From Gonium pectorale (taxonomy: Eukaryota; Chlorophyta; Chlorophyceae; Chlamydomonadales; Volvocaceae), in NCBI GenBank assembly GCA_001584585.1, contig LSYV01000043.1, forward strand, positions 824,046 through 834,875: a stretch of 10,830 nucleotides of DNA, in the 5' to 3' direction. The notes under the pieces are model-generated. The model was not told where the DNA came from, did no database searches, and saw nothing but the letters and a program-made list of their open reading frames with translations. Positions 1 through 7,428 of this stretch are shown here, piece by piece. Numbering within the stretch: position 1 is the stretch's first letter; each line of letters opens with the position of its first letter. A program made the translations under genes and the position numbers.

Positions 1-267
1 CCTGCCACGACTGGACTGGGGAGGGGGAGGGGCGGCCCTGTGCAGGGGGCGGGCGTGGGGGTAGAGGGCGGCCCAGGCGCAGGGAGGGGCACGCGTGGAG
101 TGGGCGGGGGTAATGGCTGGGGACAACGGGCGGCCCAGGCGGAGGCAGCCTCAGGATGGCGCTTGCAGCCCGTTCCACACCGGTGCTGCTCGTCGTACTG
201 TACCGCCGCACACCACGCCGTGCCCGGACTCCTCCTCCCCTGCTGCCACCATCGCGTCCCCGCGCAG
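1..267 (+). other. 3' part of an upstream intron of the SBNO-like gene
   Basis: No family-like coding sequence is visible here. It ends in a C-rich tract and the acceptor CGCGCAG at 261-267, after which the first recognisable SBNO exon starts. It holds a 14-bp direct repeat, GGGCGGCCCAGGCG, at 66-79 and 128-141. The donor lies outside the window. Confidence 0.75.
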
Positions 268-398
268 GCGCGCCGCGACGACGAGGCCGCCAAGATGGTC
301 AACCTGGCGGAGAAGAACGACTTCATGAGCGGCAAGAAGCTGGTGGCCATCATATCCGACGCCGCCTCCACCGGCATCTCGCTGCAGGCGGACAGGCG
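268..398 (+). other. SBNO-like exon A (residues 1-44 of the visible part)
   Basis: Encodes the end of the second helicase lobe: [22 protein letters not shown] contains motif V. The acceptor is CGCGCAG and the donor is CG|GTGGGT. It ends in phase 2 inside an Arg codon that is completed by the next exon, giving ADRR-VANQRRR, which matches the family's LQADRR..NQ block. Confidence 0.93.
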
Positions 399-3300
399 GT
401 GGGTCATGCCGTCGGCGCGCTGGGAGCGCCGGTTCGCCATCCCAGCGCTTCTCCGGGTGCCCGCCGAAGCGCCGATCAGAGTTGGCGCCCTCCTTTCAGC
501 CTCTTCGTGACCTCTCTCCCGGCAGCGGGTTTTCCTGGCCACTGGGTTGTAGCAGCATAGATGTGCGCACGTGGCCGTTTGACACCGCAGCTCAGTGAGT
601 GACATGGCGGGGGGGAGGCCATCCGGGCGACCCTTTTCCTACACTTGCCCCGCCGACCCTTTCCGCGCCGCCTGCCACCCGCGCAGTGTGGCCAACCAGC
701 GGCGGCGCTTCCACATCACGCTTGAGCTGCCCTGGAGCGCCGACAAGGCCATCCAGGTGTGTGTGGTGGGGGGGGGGGCGGCCCCTGGCCGGGCGGCCCG
801 AAGAGTATTTATGTGTGTGCTGGCAGAAGCGCCTGGGAGCGCGCGGCAGTGCTCGTGGCAGCCCAGCGTGGACCTGACGCGTAGGCAGTCCGTACCGTAT
901 GGCAGCCATGGCGACTATGTGCTCCTTGCGGACGTCATGGCCCTTCTCCTGCTCTTCCTCGCCCAGCTTTTGGTATTCAGTCGCCTGGCCGCCCTCTTAG
1001 CCCTCCACCCCCCGACATCTGCCCCCGCCTGCAGCAATTCGGCCGCAGCCACCGCTCCAACCAGGCGTCCGCCCCCGAGTACTGCCTGCTGGTCACCAAG
1101 TGCGGCGGAGAGTACAGGCGAGTTAGGGGGCCGTGGTGCTGAGGGCTCACGCTGTCGTCCAGACGGGGCTGGCAACGTCTGTCGTCCAGACGGCTGGCTG
1201 CTTACGGGCCCCTACGGGCCACGTGACTCTTGTGGCTGAAGCGCCGTTTTTTTCCTAGCAGGGAATGGTATATTCGTTGGTAGGGGCGTGCTTGCCGACC
1301 TTGCCCCGCCGGGCCGTGCTGCATTTGGCCGCCGCCATATCCGTGGCCAGACCAGCTGCCACATCACAAACCCTGACTCGGGATGGCATGCGCCTCCAGC
1401 TTTGACACTCTACTGAGGACGCCTTCCAACCTCACTGTGAACACCCAAACCCTGCAATGGCCCGCTCCGCAGGTTCGCTGGCGCCGTGGCCAAGCGGCTG
1501 ACGTCGCTGGGCGCGCTGCTGCGGGGCGACCGGCGCGCTCTGGGTGCCTCGTCCGACCTCAAGCCGTACGACGTGGACAACAAGTACGTCTCGGCAGGCC
1601 GCGTACGGCCACGACTGCCGTTCGCGTGCTGTGTGTGCGCTCGGCCACGCGCTTCGTCGGCCTCCCCACTCAGCTCTACGCACGCACCTTGTGTCCCAGA
1701 ACATCGCCGGCCCGCTTTCGCCCTGTTTCCACCAACCCGCCCGAGTCCGTGTATTGAGCGTCGTCGTACCGTGTTGTACTGCAGGTACGGCGAGAAGGCG
1801 GTTGGCCGCGTGCTGGACTGCATCATGAGCGGTCACCACGACGTGGCGGGCGCCAAGGTGCCCGAGCTGCCGCCCGACCTGATGCCCCCTTCGGCGCTGG
1901 CCGCCCCGCCCGGCAGCGCGGTGCGCCAGGCCGCCTTCCTGCAGCACATGCAGGGCTGCCTGAAGCACATGGGCATCGCGAACGAGGCCAAGTGAGTCAC
2001 CGCGGACGCGGATCACGTGTGGTGTGCTTCCTCCTCGGCTTGACCGGGCGGTGACAGGGTTTCGGGGCCACCGTCGCTGATTGGCTGGTTGTGTCTTGCA
2101 GGGCGCGTCTGGCGCGGGGAGTGGGCGCGTCTTGCGTGGGGTGACGCAGCAGGGGCGCAAGGCCTACTACTAGGCCTTCCCACCCACCAACCCCCGGTTC
2201 TTCCCATTCCTGAGTGTCGCCTCGTCCCCCCCCCCGCCCCCGCCGCCCCGCCCCCCCCCCCACCACACACACCATGGTCACCACCACCACCGCCAACCCC
2301 ACCCCCAGCGGCGTGCTGTACATCGACAAGAAGGACGCCTCCACAGGCGTGGTCAAGTTCCTCAACCGCCTGCTGGGCCTGACGCTGCGCGAGCAGGACT
2401 TGCTGTTCGCGTACTTTCTCTCCGTCATGGACTCGCTCATTAAGCAGGTGGGCCGGGCCCCTAGCGCTCGCAGCTCGAAGGGCTTGAAGACCGTAGGACT
2501 TCACCTTGACGAGCATGAGGCTATTTGGTTGGCCCCTAAGCCCCTGAAAAGAGCCAGGGTCGGCAGGAGAGGTCTGCGGGGTGGGGAGTTGGGCTGCTTG
2601 CATGTTGCATCTGCGCCGCCTTCCTTTTCGCCGTCATGGACTCCCTTACTGTGGGGCATGCTGGGTTGCTGGCGGCGTCAAGAGCATAGGCGGGGTGGTG
2701 GTAGTGGTAATGGTAAAGGAGCAAACGGTTGACCGTGAACGCACTGGCGTCCACATGAAGGCTCCCGTGGGGCGGGGGTCAGGTCAGCGGGGTGGAGCGC
2801 GAGGCGCTCCGCCCTACCGCCTTGCCCGCCCACCGCCGCTGCACCGGGGGCGGCCACACCCCACGCGCCCCCCTCTTGCCGTCCTCGGCGGCTGGCACCC
2901 CCTTCCCCGCACCACCCACCCCGGAAGGAGGGGGGGACAAACGCTGCTGGCGCCCACCTCATCGTTGTTCGTTCCTTTTTCCCGTCACCCCCCCCCACCC
3001 TCGCAGGCCAAGTCCGCGGGCGAGTACGAGGAGGGCATCCTGAACCTGACCAACAGCTCGGTGGCGGTGGTGCAGGAGCAGGTGGTCCACACAGACGAGG
3101 TGTCAGGTGCGAGCTTTGTTTGGGCGATATGGAGGTGATGGCCAGCAATCGGAGGGGATGGTGGCGCAGGGAAGGGTGCGGGGCTGGGGGTTGGGGGCGG
3201 TAGCGGCGAGGAGCGGGGAGAGAGCGCTCGGGGAGCAGGGCGGGTCCGAAGCAGGAGGTGTGCCGGGCAGGGGGGTAATAAAGAAAAGGAAACGGGCCGC

Positions 3301-6195
3301 GTCGCGGACACCGAATCGCATACTCTGTAGTAGGAGGAATGGCAGTCTTGGTGGAGTTTTAGGCGACCTGAAGGGGGGTGCGCAGAGGCAAAGGCCCTGC
3401 ACGGCCGAGAATGTTTCCTCGTCAGCCTTGGGAGGAACTGACCATTGCCACTCCGTACTCCCGTACAGGCGCCACGACGTCGTACATGGAGCTGGACGTG
3501 GACGACGGGCTGTCGTGGGAGGGCGCGCGGCTGGCGCTGGAGGCGGTGCTGGAGGACATGCGGCGGGAGGACGCGCCGGCGGACGCCATGGCCAGGGTGG
3601 GCCGGGCTGGGCTGGCTCGCCAGCCGTGCATGTGTGTTGAAATGGAACGACGCATACGACGAGCGTAAGCGCGAGAATGATGGTGTTGTTGTAGGACCCA
3701 GCTCCAGAGGGAGTCGAAGGGGTGATGTCCCTTCATGCTAGTTCGGCGGCGACCACCACCGTAGCCCCCGATGCGGCCCATAATTCTCTCTGGGGTGACC
3801 CTATGCAACGCCGTGCTGGGATGCGCCTACGTGCATGTGTGTATGTTTGTGTTGCCGTGACGTCTCCGGTCCGACGCTGGCCTCTGGGGCGCTGCACGCC
3901 CAGATCAGCGGGACAGGCGCGTGAGAGCTGTGTTCATTGCCCAATAGCTTCCGGTGGCGCCCCCCCCCCCCACGCAGCACGTGCCCCCGGAGCCCAGCCC
4001 GAGAACTGACTGATGCCTTCTGCGCCCCTGACTCCCCCCGCTATCCAGCTCTACGGTACCATACTAGTCGGTCATTGCTCAGCTTGCCCACGGACTCCCT
4101 CCCTTCTCCACTCCAGCATCTGCCCCCAACCTCTCTCGCCATCCTGCCCAACCCGCCCGTCCTTGCCCTCTCCGCCCACGTCCCTCCCTTCCGCCTCCCG
4201 CCCCGCTGGGAGCCTTTTGTCGTTCAGCCTTCGACGGATCGGAACGGCATGCGCCTCCAGCCTCTCTTAACGACATAATGCTTTCCAATCCAATAATGCT
4301 TAACCCCCTCCCGCCAGGTGGGCTTCTACGTGAGCCGCCGCAGCGCCAACGTGGGCGGCACGGGCCACCCGCTGGTGGTGCTCGCCACGGCCATGCGCAA
4401 CACGGTGCTGGGCGGCAGGGGAGCGCTCAAGTTCCGCATCCAGCGGCCCAACCAGGTGCGGGCGGGCGTGCCCGGGGTCGGGAGCGTTGTGTCGGGCGGG
4501 GGGGCGTGGGACGCCAGGGCGGGCCAGCGAGGATGAGCTATAGTGTGACAACCCCTGTGTGCACGGCGCTGCTAGCCTGTGTTCCTGCGTGCGCGTGGAG
4601 AGTGCTTTTCCAGCTGCGGCTTTGGTAGCCCAACGGGTTGAATGTGGGGTGGGGGCGGGAGCTTGCTGTCGTGCGTGTGTACATGGCGGCGATCATAGGG
4701 CGACGTTGGACGACGCACACTCTGCGCCTCGTGTGTGCGCGCGCGCGTTGATTCCGTTGCAGGTCAAGGGCTACATGTTCACGCAGTACGAGCTGGACGA
4801 GAAGTACCGCAAGGTGGACCTGAAGGTACGGCAGGCCTTCGTACATGGCCGCACGTGCGCCACGGAGGGCGGTACTGCTCTCGATAGCAACGCATCGCAC
4901 AAAGCCCCGACGGTCACGGACCGCCGTGCTGCGCCGCAGGTTAGATATGCACCACCACCACCACCACCTAGACCCTATACGCCGGACCGGTGTGGTGCAG
5001 CCCGTCCCGCGCCAAGGCCACAGTCCCCCTGTCTATCTGCACCACTCGGAACCCGCTCGTCCCCTGGTTGTACCCAGCCCCTACCCTGCCCGTAAACCCC
5101 TCCGTACCCCCCCCCCCGCCCCACCTGGTGCCGCCAGACCGGCGAGCTGCACTGGAAGTTCTGGTACCACTACCTGGACCGCGGCTGCCTGCACGGCAAC
5201 GAGTGCATGCGCCGCAAGCGGGACGGAAAGTGTAACTTTGGCAGCCGCTTCTACAGGCTGCACCTCGTCGCAGGTGGGGGTAGGGAGGCGCACAGGGGCG
5301 TAAGAACACAAGCAGGCCGGGGCCTAGGGTCTTTGTGTATTGTTGGAATTGGAGGTCTCGTATCTGGAGCGGGTGGCAAGTGTTGGGCGCGAGGGGTGCA
5401 GCAGGCAGGGTTGTGCTGACGGAGTACCGGGGCTGGTCAGGGGCGGGAGATGTGCACCAGGACGAGGTCTAGGAGGGGACGGGTCGGAGGGCGTTCCGCC
5501 GGTGTGATGCTCACATGGGGGTTAGCGGGTTGGGATCATGCTTGAAGTGCTGAGGGGAAGTCGCCCCGCCCGGCTACCGGCCCCACTGAGCTGGGCTGGC
5601 ATGGATTCAAACAACGGGATCCAAGCCGGCATGCACCCCCGCGCCCTAACGACGGCGGTCTGCACTGCGAATCATAGGTATCAGCGAGCACCGATACTAG
5701 GCTGCCGGGGCCTGCTGTGCGGAAGGGCACAGCCGACGAGCTCGGCATGGCCGGCACACGTAACGCACTCGGGGCCAACACAAGCCGTATAGAAGAGGAC
5801 CTCGTGCTCGGACCGACTGGACCCCTCACAAGTCACAACTGTCGTCGCTCCGCCCGTTTGCCACCCCCCCCCCTCAACCCCCCTGCCCTGTCCTGCCCGC
5901 AGGTGCCGTGCTGCCCGTGCTGCGCAAGCTGTTCGACACCGTGCTGCGCTCCGGCTCCTCCAAGAAGGCCGTCCCGCGGGTCGCGCGGGTCACGCTGCAG
6001 GACACGGACAAGGCTAAGGCCGCCGGGGGCGCTGCCGCCGCCGCCGGCGGCTCGCGCACGGCGGCGGCTACGGCTGCAGGGGACGCTGGGGCGGAGGAGG
6101 CCGCCGCGGCCGACACCGGGCCCGGCCGCGTTGTGGTGGGGCTCAGCCTGACGGAGCGGGACGCCGAGGCGTTCCTGATGGCCGTCCATCACTGA
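268..6195 (+). CDS. Strawberry notch (SBNO/FORGETTER1-like) helicase-family protein, C-terminal half, 12 exons, 5' partial
   Basis: Joined exons: 268-398, 687-756, 1035-1117, 1473-1583, 1785-1991, 2309-2447, 3007-3106, 3469-3596, 4318-4455, 4763-4825, 5138-5273, 5903-6195. They sum to 1599 nt (532 codons plus TGA) and every junction keeps phase, which strongly supports the model. Residues 28-40 are helicase motif V ([13 protein letters not shown]) and 68-77 are motif VI ([10 protein letters not shown]). The stretch from [13 protein letters not shown] through GALLRGDRR to DNKYGEKA is typical of the Strawberry notch C-terminal helicase domain. Further on come [17 protein letters not shown], the Cys/His cluster CLHGNEC and GAVLPVL, all in family order. 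Known role of the family: nuclear SF2-like regulators; animal Sno/SBNO acts in Notch and other transcription, and plant FORGETTER1 in chromatin-linked heat-stress memory. Function in this alga is inferred. The N-terminal helicase lobe lies upstream of the window. Neighbour: a bestrophin gene downstream on the same strand. Confidence 0.93.
687..756 (+). other. SBNO-like exon B (residues 45-67)
   Basis: Encodes [20 protein letters not shown] followed by AIQ, a hallmark Strawberry notch block just before motif VI. The acceptor is GCGCAG and the donor CAG|GTGTGT. It starts in phase 2 and ends in phase 0. A run of 11 G starts 11 nt downstream of the donor. Confidence 0.95.
1035..1117 (+). other. 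SBNO-like exon C (residues 68-95), ends at a GC donor
   Basis: Encodes motif [12 protein letters not shown], then [18 protein letters not shown]. The Gln-Phe-Gly-Arg and following Arg are the expected nucleotide-contacting residues of motif VI. The acceptor is CCTGCAG. The only donor that keeps the conserved frame into [10 protein letters not shown] is TACAG|GCGAGT, a GC-type donor at 1118. Confidence 0.92.
1118..1472 (+). other. GC-AG intron of the SBNO-like gene with short repeats
   Basis: It starts with GCGAGT and ends with CCGCAG. It contains a 15-bp direct repeat, CTGTCGTCCAGACGG, at 1152-1166 and 1179-1193, and TACGGGCC twice at 1203-1210 and 1213-1220. The 16-mer at 1385-1400 recurs in a later intron at 4246-4261. 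No other gene is seen. Confidence 0.8.
1473..1583 (+). other. SBNO-like exon D (residues 96-132)
   Basis: Encodes [20 protein letters not shown] and then [17 protein letters not shown]. Both the AKRL.SLGAL..GDRR block and the following SDL...DNKYG block are diagnostic of Strawberry notch proteins. The acceptor is CCGCAG and the donor CAA|GTACGT, in phase 2. Confidence 0.95.
1785..1991 (+). other. SBNO-like exon E (residues 133-201)
   Basis: Encodes [16 protein letters not shown] followed by a less conserved Pro/Ala-rich linker and then [18 protein letters not shown]. The first block completes the DNKYG motif, and the end matches the short helix before the SBNO alpha/beta region. The acceptor is TACTGCAG and the donor AA|GTGAGT, a strong consensus, in phase 2. 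Confidence 0.93.
1992..2308 (+). other. Intron of the SBNO-like gene with C-rich 3' half
   Basis: The donor is GTGAGT and the acceptor used in the model is CACCCCCAG. The 3' half has C runs at 2226-2235 and 2251-2261 and a CCACCA-rich stretch. A second good-looking acceptor, TGTCTTGCAG, ends at 2101. Using it would keep phase 2 but reach TGA within 15 codons. Confidence 0.8.
2309..2447 (+). other. SBNO-like exon F (residues 202-247)
   Basis: Encodes [20 protein letters not shown], then [20 protein letters not shown] and DSLIKQ. The KFLNR.LGL...Q..LF..F block is a strong SBNO-family signature. The first nucleotide completes an Asn codon split from exon E. The donor is CAG|GTGGGC in phase 0. 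Confidence 0.93.
2448..3006 (+). other. Long intron with a possible degenerate copy of exon F
   Basis: 559 nt with donor GTGGGC and acceptor CCCTCGCAG behind a C9 run at 2988-2996. Around 2615-2655 it holds a segment resembling the end of exon F, including an exact 13-mer CCGTCATGGACTC at 2631-2643 that is also at 2422-2434. No independent gene is seen. Confidence 0.75.
3007..3106 (+). other. SBNO-like exon G (residues 248-281)
   Basis: Encodes [20 protein letters not shown] and then [14 protein letters not shown]. The pattern Gly-x-(Tyr/Phe)-(Asp/Glu)-x-Gly-Ile-x-(Asp/Asn) is seen at the same place in animal and plant relatives. The acceptor is TCGCAG and the donor G|GTGCGA, in phase 1. Confidence 0.92.
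3107..3468 (+). other. Intron of the SBNO-like gene
   Basis: 362 nt, donor GTGCGA, acceptor CCCGTACAG. Its first half is strongly G-rich and includes an AATAAAGAAAAGG stretch near 3277-3289. I see no RNA gene, repeat or extra exon in it. Confidence 0.8.
3469..3596 (+). other. SBNO-like exon H (residues 281-323)
   Basis: Encodes [20 protein letters not shown] followed by [20 protein letters not shown] and AR. The Leu-Asp-x-Asp-x-Gly-x-(Ser/Thr/Lys)-Trp-Glu pattern is a conserved SBNO alpha/beta-region strand and helix. The acceptor is CCGTACAG; the donor AGG|GTGGGC is in phase 0. Confidence 0.92.
3597..4317 (+). other. Longest intron of the window (721 nt), long pyrimidine-rich stretch
   Basis: Donor GTGGGC, acceptor CCCGCCAG. 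It has a C12 run at 3960-3971, a pyrimidine-rich stretch at about 4085-4203, and the 16-mer GGCATGCGCCTCCAGC at 4246-4261, 56 nt before its end. I see no convincing exon or gene within it. Confidence 0.8.
4318..4455 (+). other. SBNO-like exon I (residues 324-369)
   Basis: Encodes [20 protein letters not shown], then [20 protein letters not shown] and IQRPNQ. The Gly-Phe-(Tyr/Phe)-x-Ser-x-(Arg/Lys) start and the later phi-(Arg/Tyr)-(Lys/Arg)-Pro-Asn end follow the SBNO alpha/beta domain. Acceptor CGCCAG, donor CAG|GTGCGG, in phase 0. Confidence 0.92.
4456..4762 (+). other. Intron of the SBNO-like gene
   Basis: 307 nt, donor GTGCGG, acceptor CCGTTGCAG. It is rich in GT/GC alternations, with GCGCGCGCG near 4740-4747 among them. 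No other feature was seen. Confidence 0.8.
4763..4825 (+). other. SBNO-like exon J, 63-nt small exon (residues 370-390)
   Basis: Encodes [20 protein letters not shown] plus a Lys. The Leu-x-x-Lys-Tyr-Arg-Lys motif is typical of the plant relatives just before the Cys/His cluster. Acceptor GTTGCAG, donor AAG|GTACGG, phase 0 at both ends, so skipping it would keep the frame. Confidence 0.9.
4826..5137 (+). other. Intron of the SBNO-like gene with a (CAC)6 microsatellite
   Basis: 312 nt, donor GTACGG, acceptor GCCGCCAG. A short CAC repeat lies at 4950-4968 and a C11 run at 5107-5117, 20 nt before the acceptor. No gene was seen. Confidence 0.8.
5138..5273 (+). other. SBNO-like exon K with Cys/His cluster (residues 391-436)
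   Basis: Encodes [20 protein letters not shown] followed by [12 protein letters not shown] and [14 protein letters not shown]. Cys407, His409, Cys413 and Cys422 form a C-x-H-x3-C-x8-C pattern. Animal and plant SBNO proteins have a related Cys-x-His-Gly cluster at this place, so metal binding is plausible but unproven. The donor A G|GTGGGG is in phase 1. Confidence 0.93.
5274..5902 (+). other. Intron of the SBNO-like gene, 629 nt
   Basis: Donor GTGGGG, acceptor CCCGCAG preceded by a C10 run at 5864-5873. There is a weak inverted repeat GTATC/GATAC at 5678-5697. I saw no coding segment that fits either gene. Confidence 0.8.
5903..6195 (+). other. SBNO-like terminal exon L (residues 436-532, stop TGA)
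   Basis: It opens with [20 protein letters not shown], the conserved helix after the Cys/His cluster, and a basic strand [10 protein letters not shown]. Then follows an Ala/Gly-rich stretch of about 45 residues and the final conserved strand and helix [20 protein letters not shown], ending VHH. TGA is at 6193-6195. The last block matches the VGLSIP-like C terminus of plant relatives, so the protein probably ends at its natural place. Confidence 0.93.
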
Positions 6196-7030
6196 GCAGA
6201 GAAGCCCCGCAGCGCCCCAGCTTGCGTCCTGCGCTCGTCGCCATCCTGCTCATTGCCCCAACCCCCCCCCCCCCCATCCCCCACTGAACCTCCTTCCCAA
6301 CACACACAGCCACACACCCGAATGCCTACAGAACACGCGAATGCGTCGACTTGCGTGTGGGCCGTGATGGTGGCGCAGTAGGGCCAGCTTGTCGCCGTTT
6401 GGGGGCTGTGTGCTAGCAAGCTGGCAGCAGCAGGCGGCGAAAAGTGTACTCGGAGGGGAGGCAGCATATGGTACAGCATGCTTTAACATTGTGCCGTACT
6501 TAATCGGTCGGTTTGCCCAGTTTGCGAGTTTTTTACGCGAGGGGAACGGGGCTGAGTGGAGAAGGGGCTGCGGGACAACGGGCATTTCCGGGTCGCGGAC
6601 AGGTTCGTGCGGTACTTGCGGCACAGCGCTAGCTTCCTGGTTTGCTGAGCCGTGTTGGCAGCGACACTTCCGGACATGGACTGGGTGCGCGCGTGTGACT
6701 TGCGTAGCAGTTGAGTCGCCAATTTACTTTACAGACCTTTAGAACTGAAGCAATTGGGCTGAAGGTGCTTTGCGAGACGCAGTGCGCGGCTTGCATCTTG
6801 CGGGAAAGGAGTTGGAGGTAGTCTTGCCATGTCCGGATCGCCCCACGGGTCAGCAGGTATCAAGGTGCTCTTGTTGATTACACAAATGCATCGGTCTTTC
6901 TGATACATCATGGTGTTTATTGGCCGGACGATGCGTGGGCACTGGAGAAACCCTTGCGTCTGGCCATCAGAGGCCCCGACCATTTGCCTGTGCCAAAAAG
7001 CACAGCAATTCGATTTGTAAATTGCACCTC
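6196..7030 (+). other. Probable 3' UTR of the SBNO-like gene
   Basis: About 830 nt between the stop codon and the TGTAA signal. It starts C-rich (C14 at 6262-6275) and becomes visibly AT-richer than the introns from about 6460 onward. ORFs here on either strand lack any family signature and the codon bias of the neighbouring exons. The 3' end just downstream of 7020 is inferred from the signal. Confidence 0.6.
7016..7020 (+). terminator. Putative TGTAA poly(A) signal of the SBNO-like gene
   Basis: TGTAA is the usual near-upstream poly(A) element in Chlamydomonas and Volvox. It is the only copy I found on this strand between the stop codon at 6195 and the next start codon at 7180. Cleavage would be expected some 10 to 20 nt downstream. 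Confidence 0.6.
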
Positions 7031-7179
7031 GGCGCGCAAGCTCACGATCGGTGGTGGCATGCACGAGGAGGTTTTCGTGCAAGTATTCCTTTGCATGCAT
7101 GCACTCCCAGCATTCATTTAACTCAACATGCAGTAGCTAATACTCAGCCGCTGGTCCCGTCACACCAGAATCGCATAGC
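7031..7179 (+). promoter_or_regulatory. Short intergenic stretch and 5' leader of the bestrophin gene
   Basis: Only about 150 bp separate the inferred 3' end of gene 1 from the ATG of gene 2, so promoter and leader must be compact or overlap the gene 1 3' UTR. I see no clear TATA box. An in-frame TAA at 7138-7140 closes the frame upstream of the chosen ATG. Confidence 0.45.
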
Positions 7180-7428
7180 ATGTCACATACACTTGCTGGA
7201 GCGCAAGCTCCGTCTGCTGCTTCCACCAGCGGTCGCGCCTTCCACTGCAGCTGTTCATGGAGTCGTAATGTGTCGCTGATGAGCCCACGTCGACTGGCTA
7301 GGAACGCGAGAAGCTTCCGGAGGACGTTCGTCGAGGCGAGGGGGGCGTCTCGGGACTTGTATGAGAACTACCGAGACATCGTGGGAATAGACACGTATAA
7401 GGAGGACAACCGGCATGCGCGTCGCATG
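7180..7428 (+). other. Bestrophin exon 1 (residues 1-83)
   Basis: The N terminus has many Ser, Ala and Arg residues and few acidic ones until about residue 52, as in green-algal transit peptides. Then DLYENYRDIVGIDTYKEDNR leads toward the family core. A second Met at residue 34 (position 7279) could also start translation. Donor ATG|GTGAGG, phase 0. Confidence 0.85.

Noticed and set aside
1432..2160. Long minus-strand open frame (242 codons)
   Set aside because: It lies antisense to SBNO exons D and E; the long open frame is explained by GC-rich codon bias and has no recognisable family.
4950..4968. His-tag-like ATG followed by CAC repeats
   Set aside because: It is a short CAC microsatellite in an intron, followed soon by a stop in that frame; not a vector sequence.
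5678..5697. Inverted repeat GTATC...GATAC as a possible hairpin
   Set aside because: The stem is only five perfect pairs in the middle of a long intron, within chance expectation.
6729..7100. Minus-strand open frame of 123 codons in the intergenic stretch
   Set aside because: No recognisable motif, codon use unlike the neighbouring genes, and it overlaps the inferred 3' UTR and its TGTAA signal.
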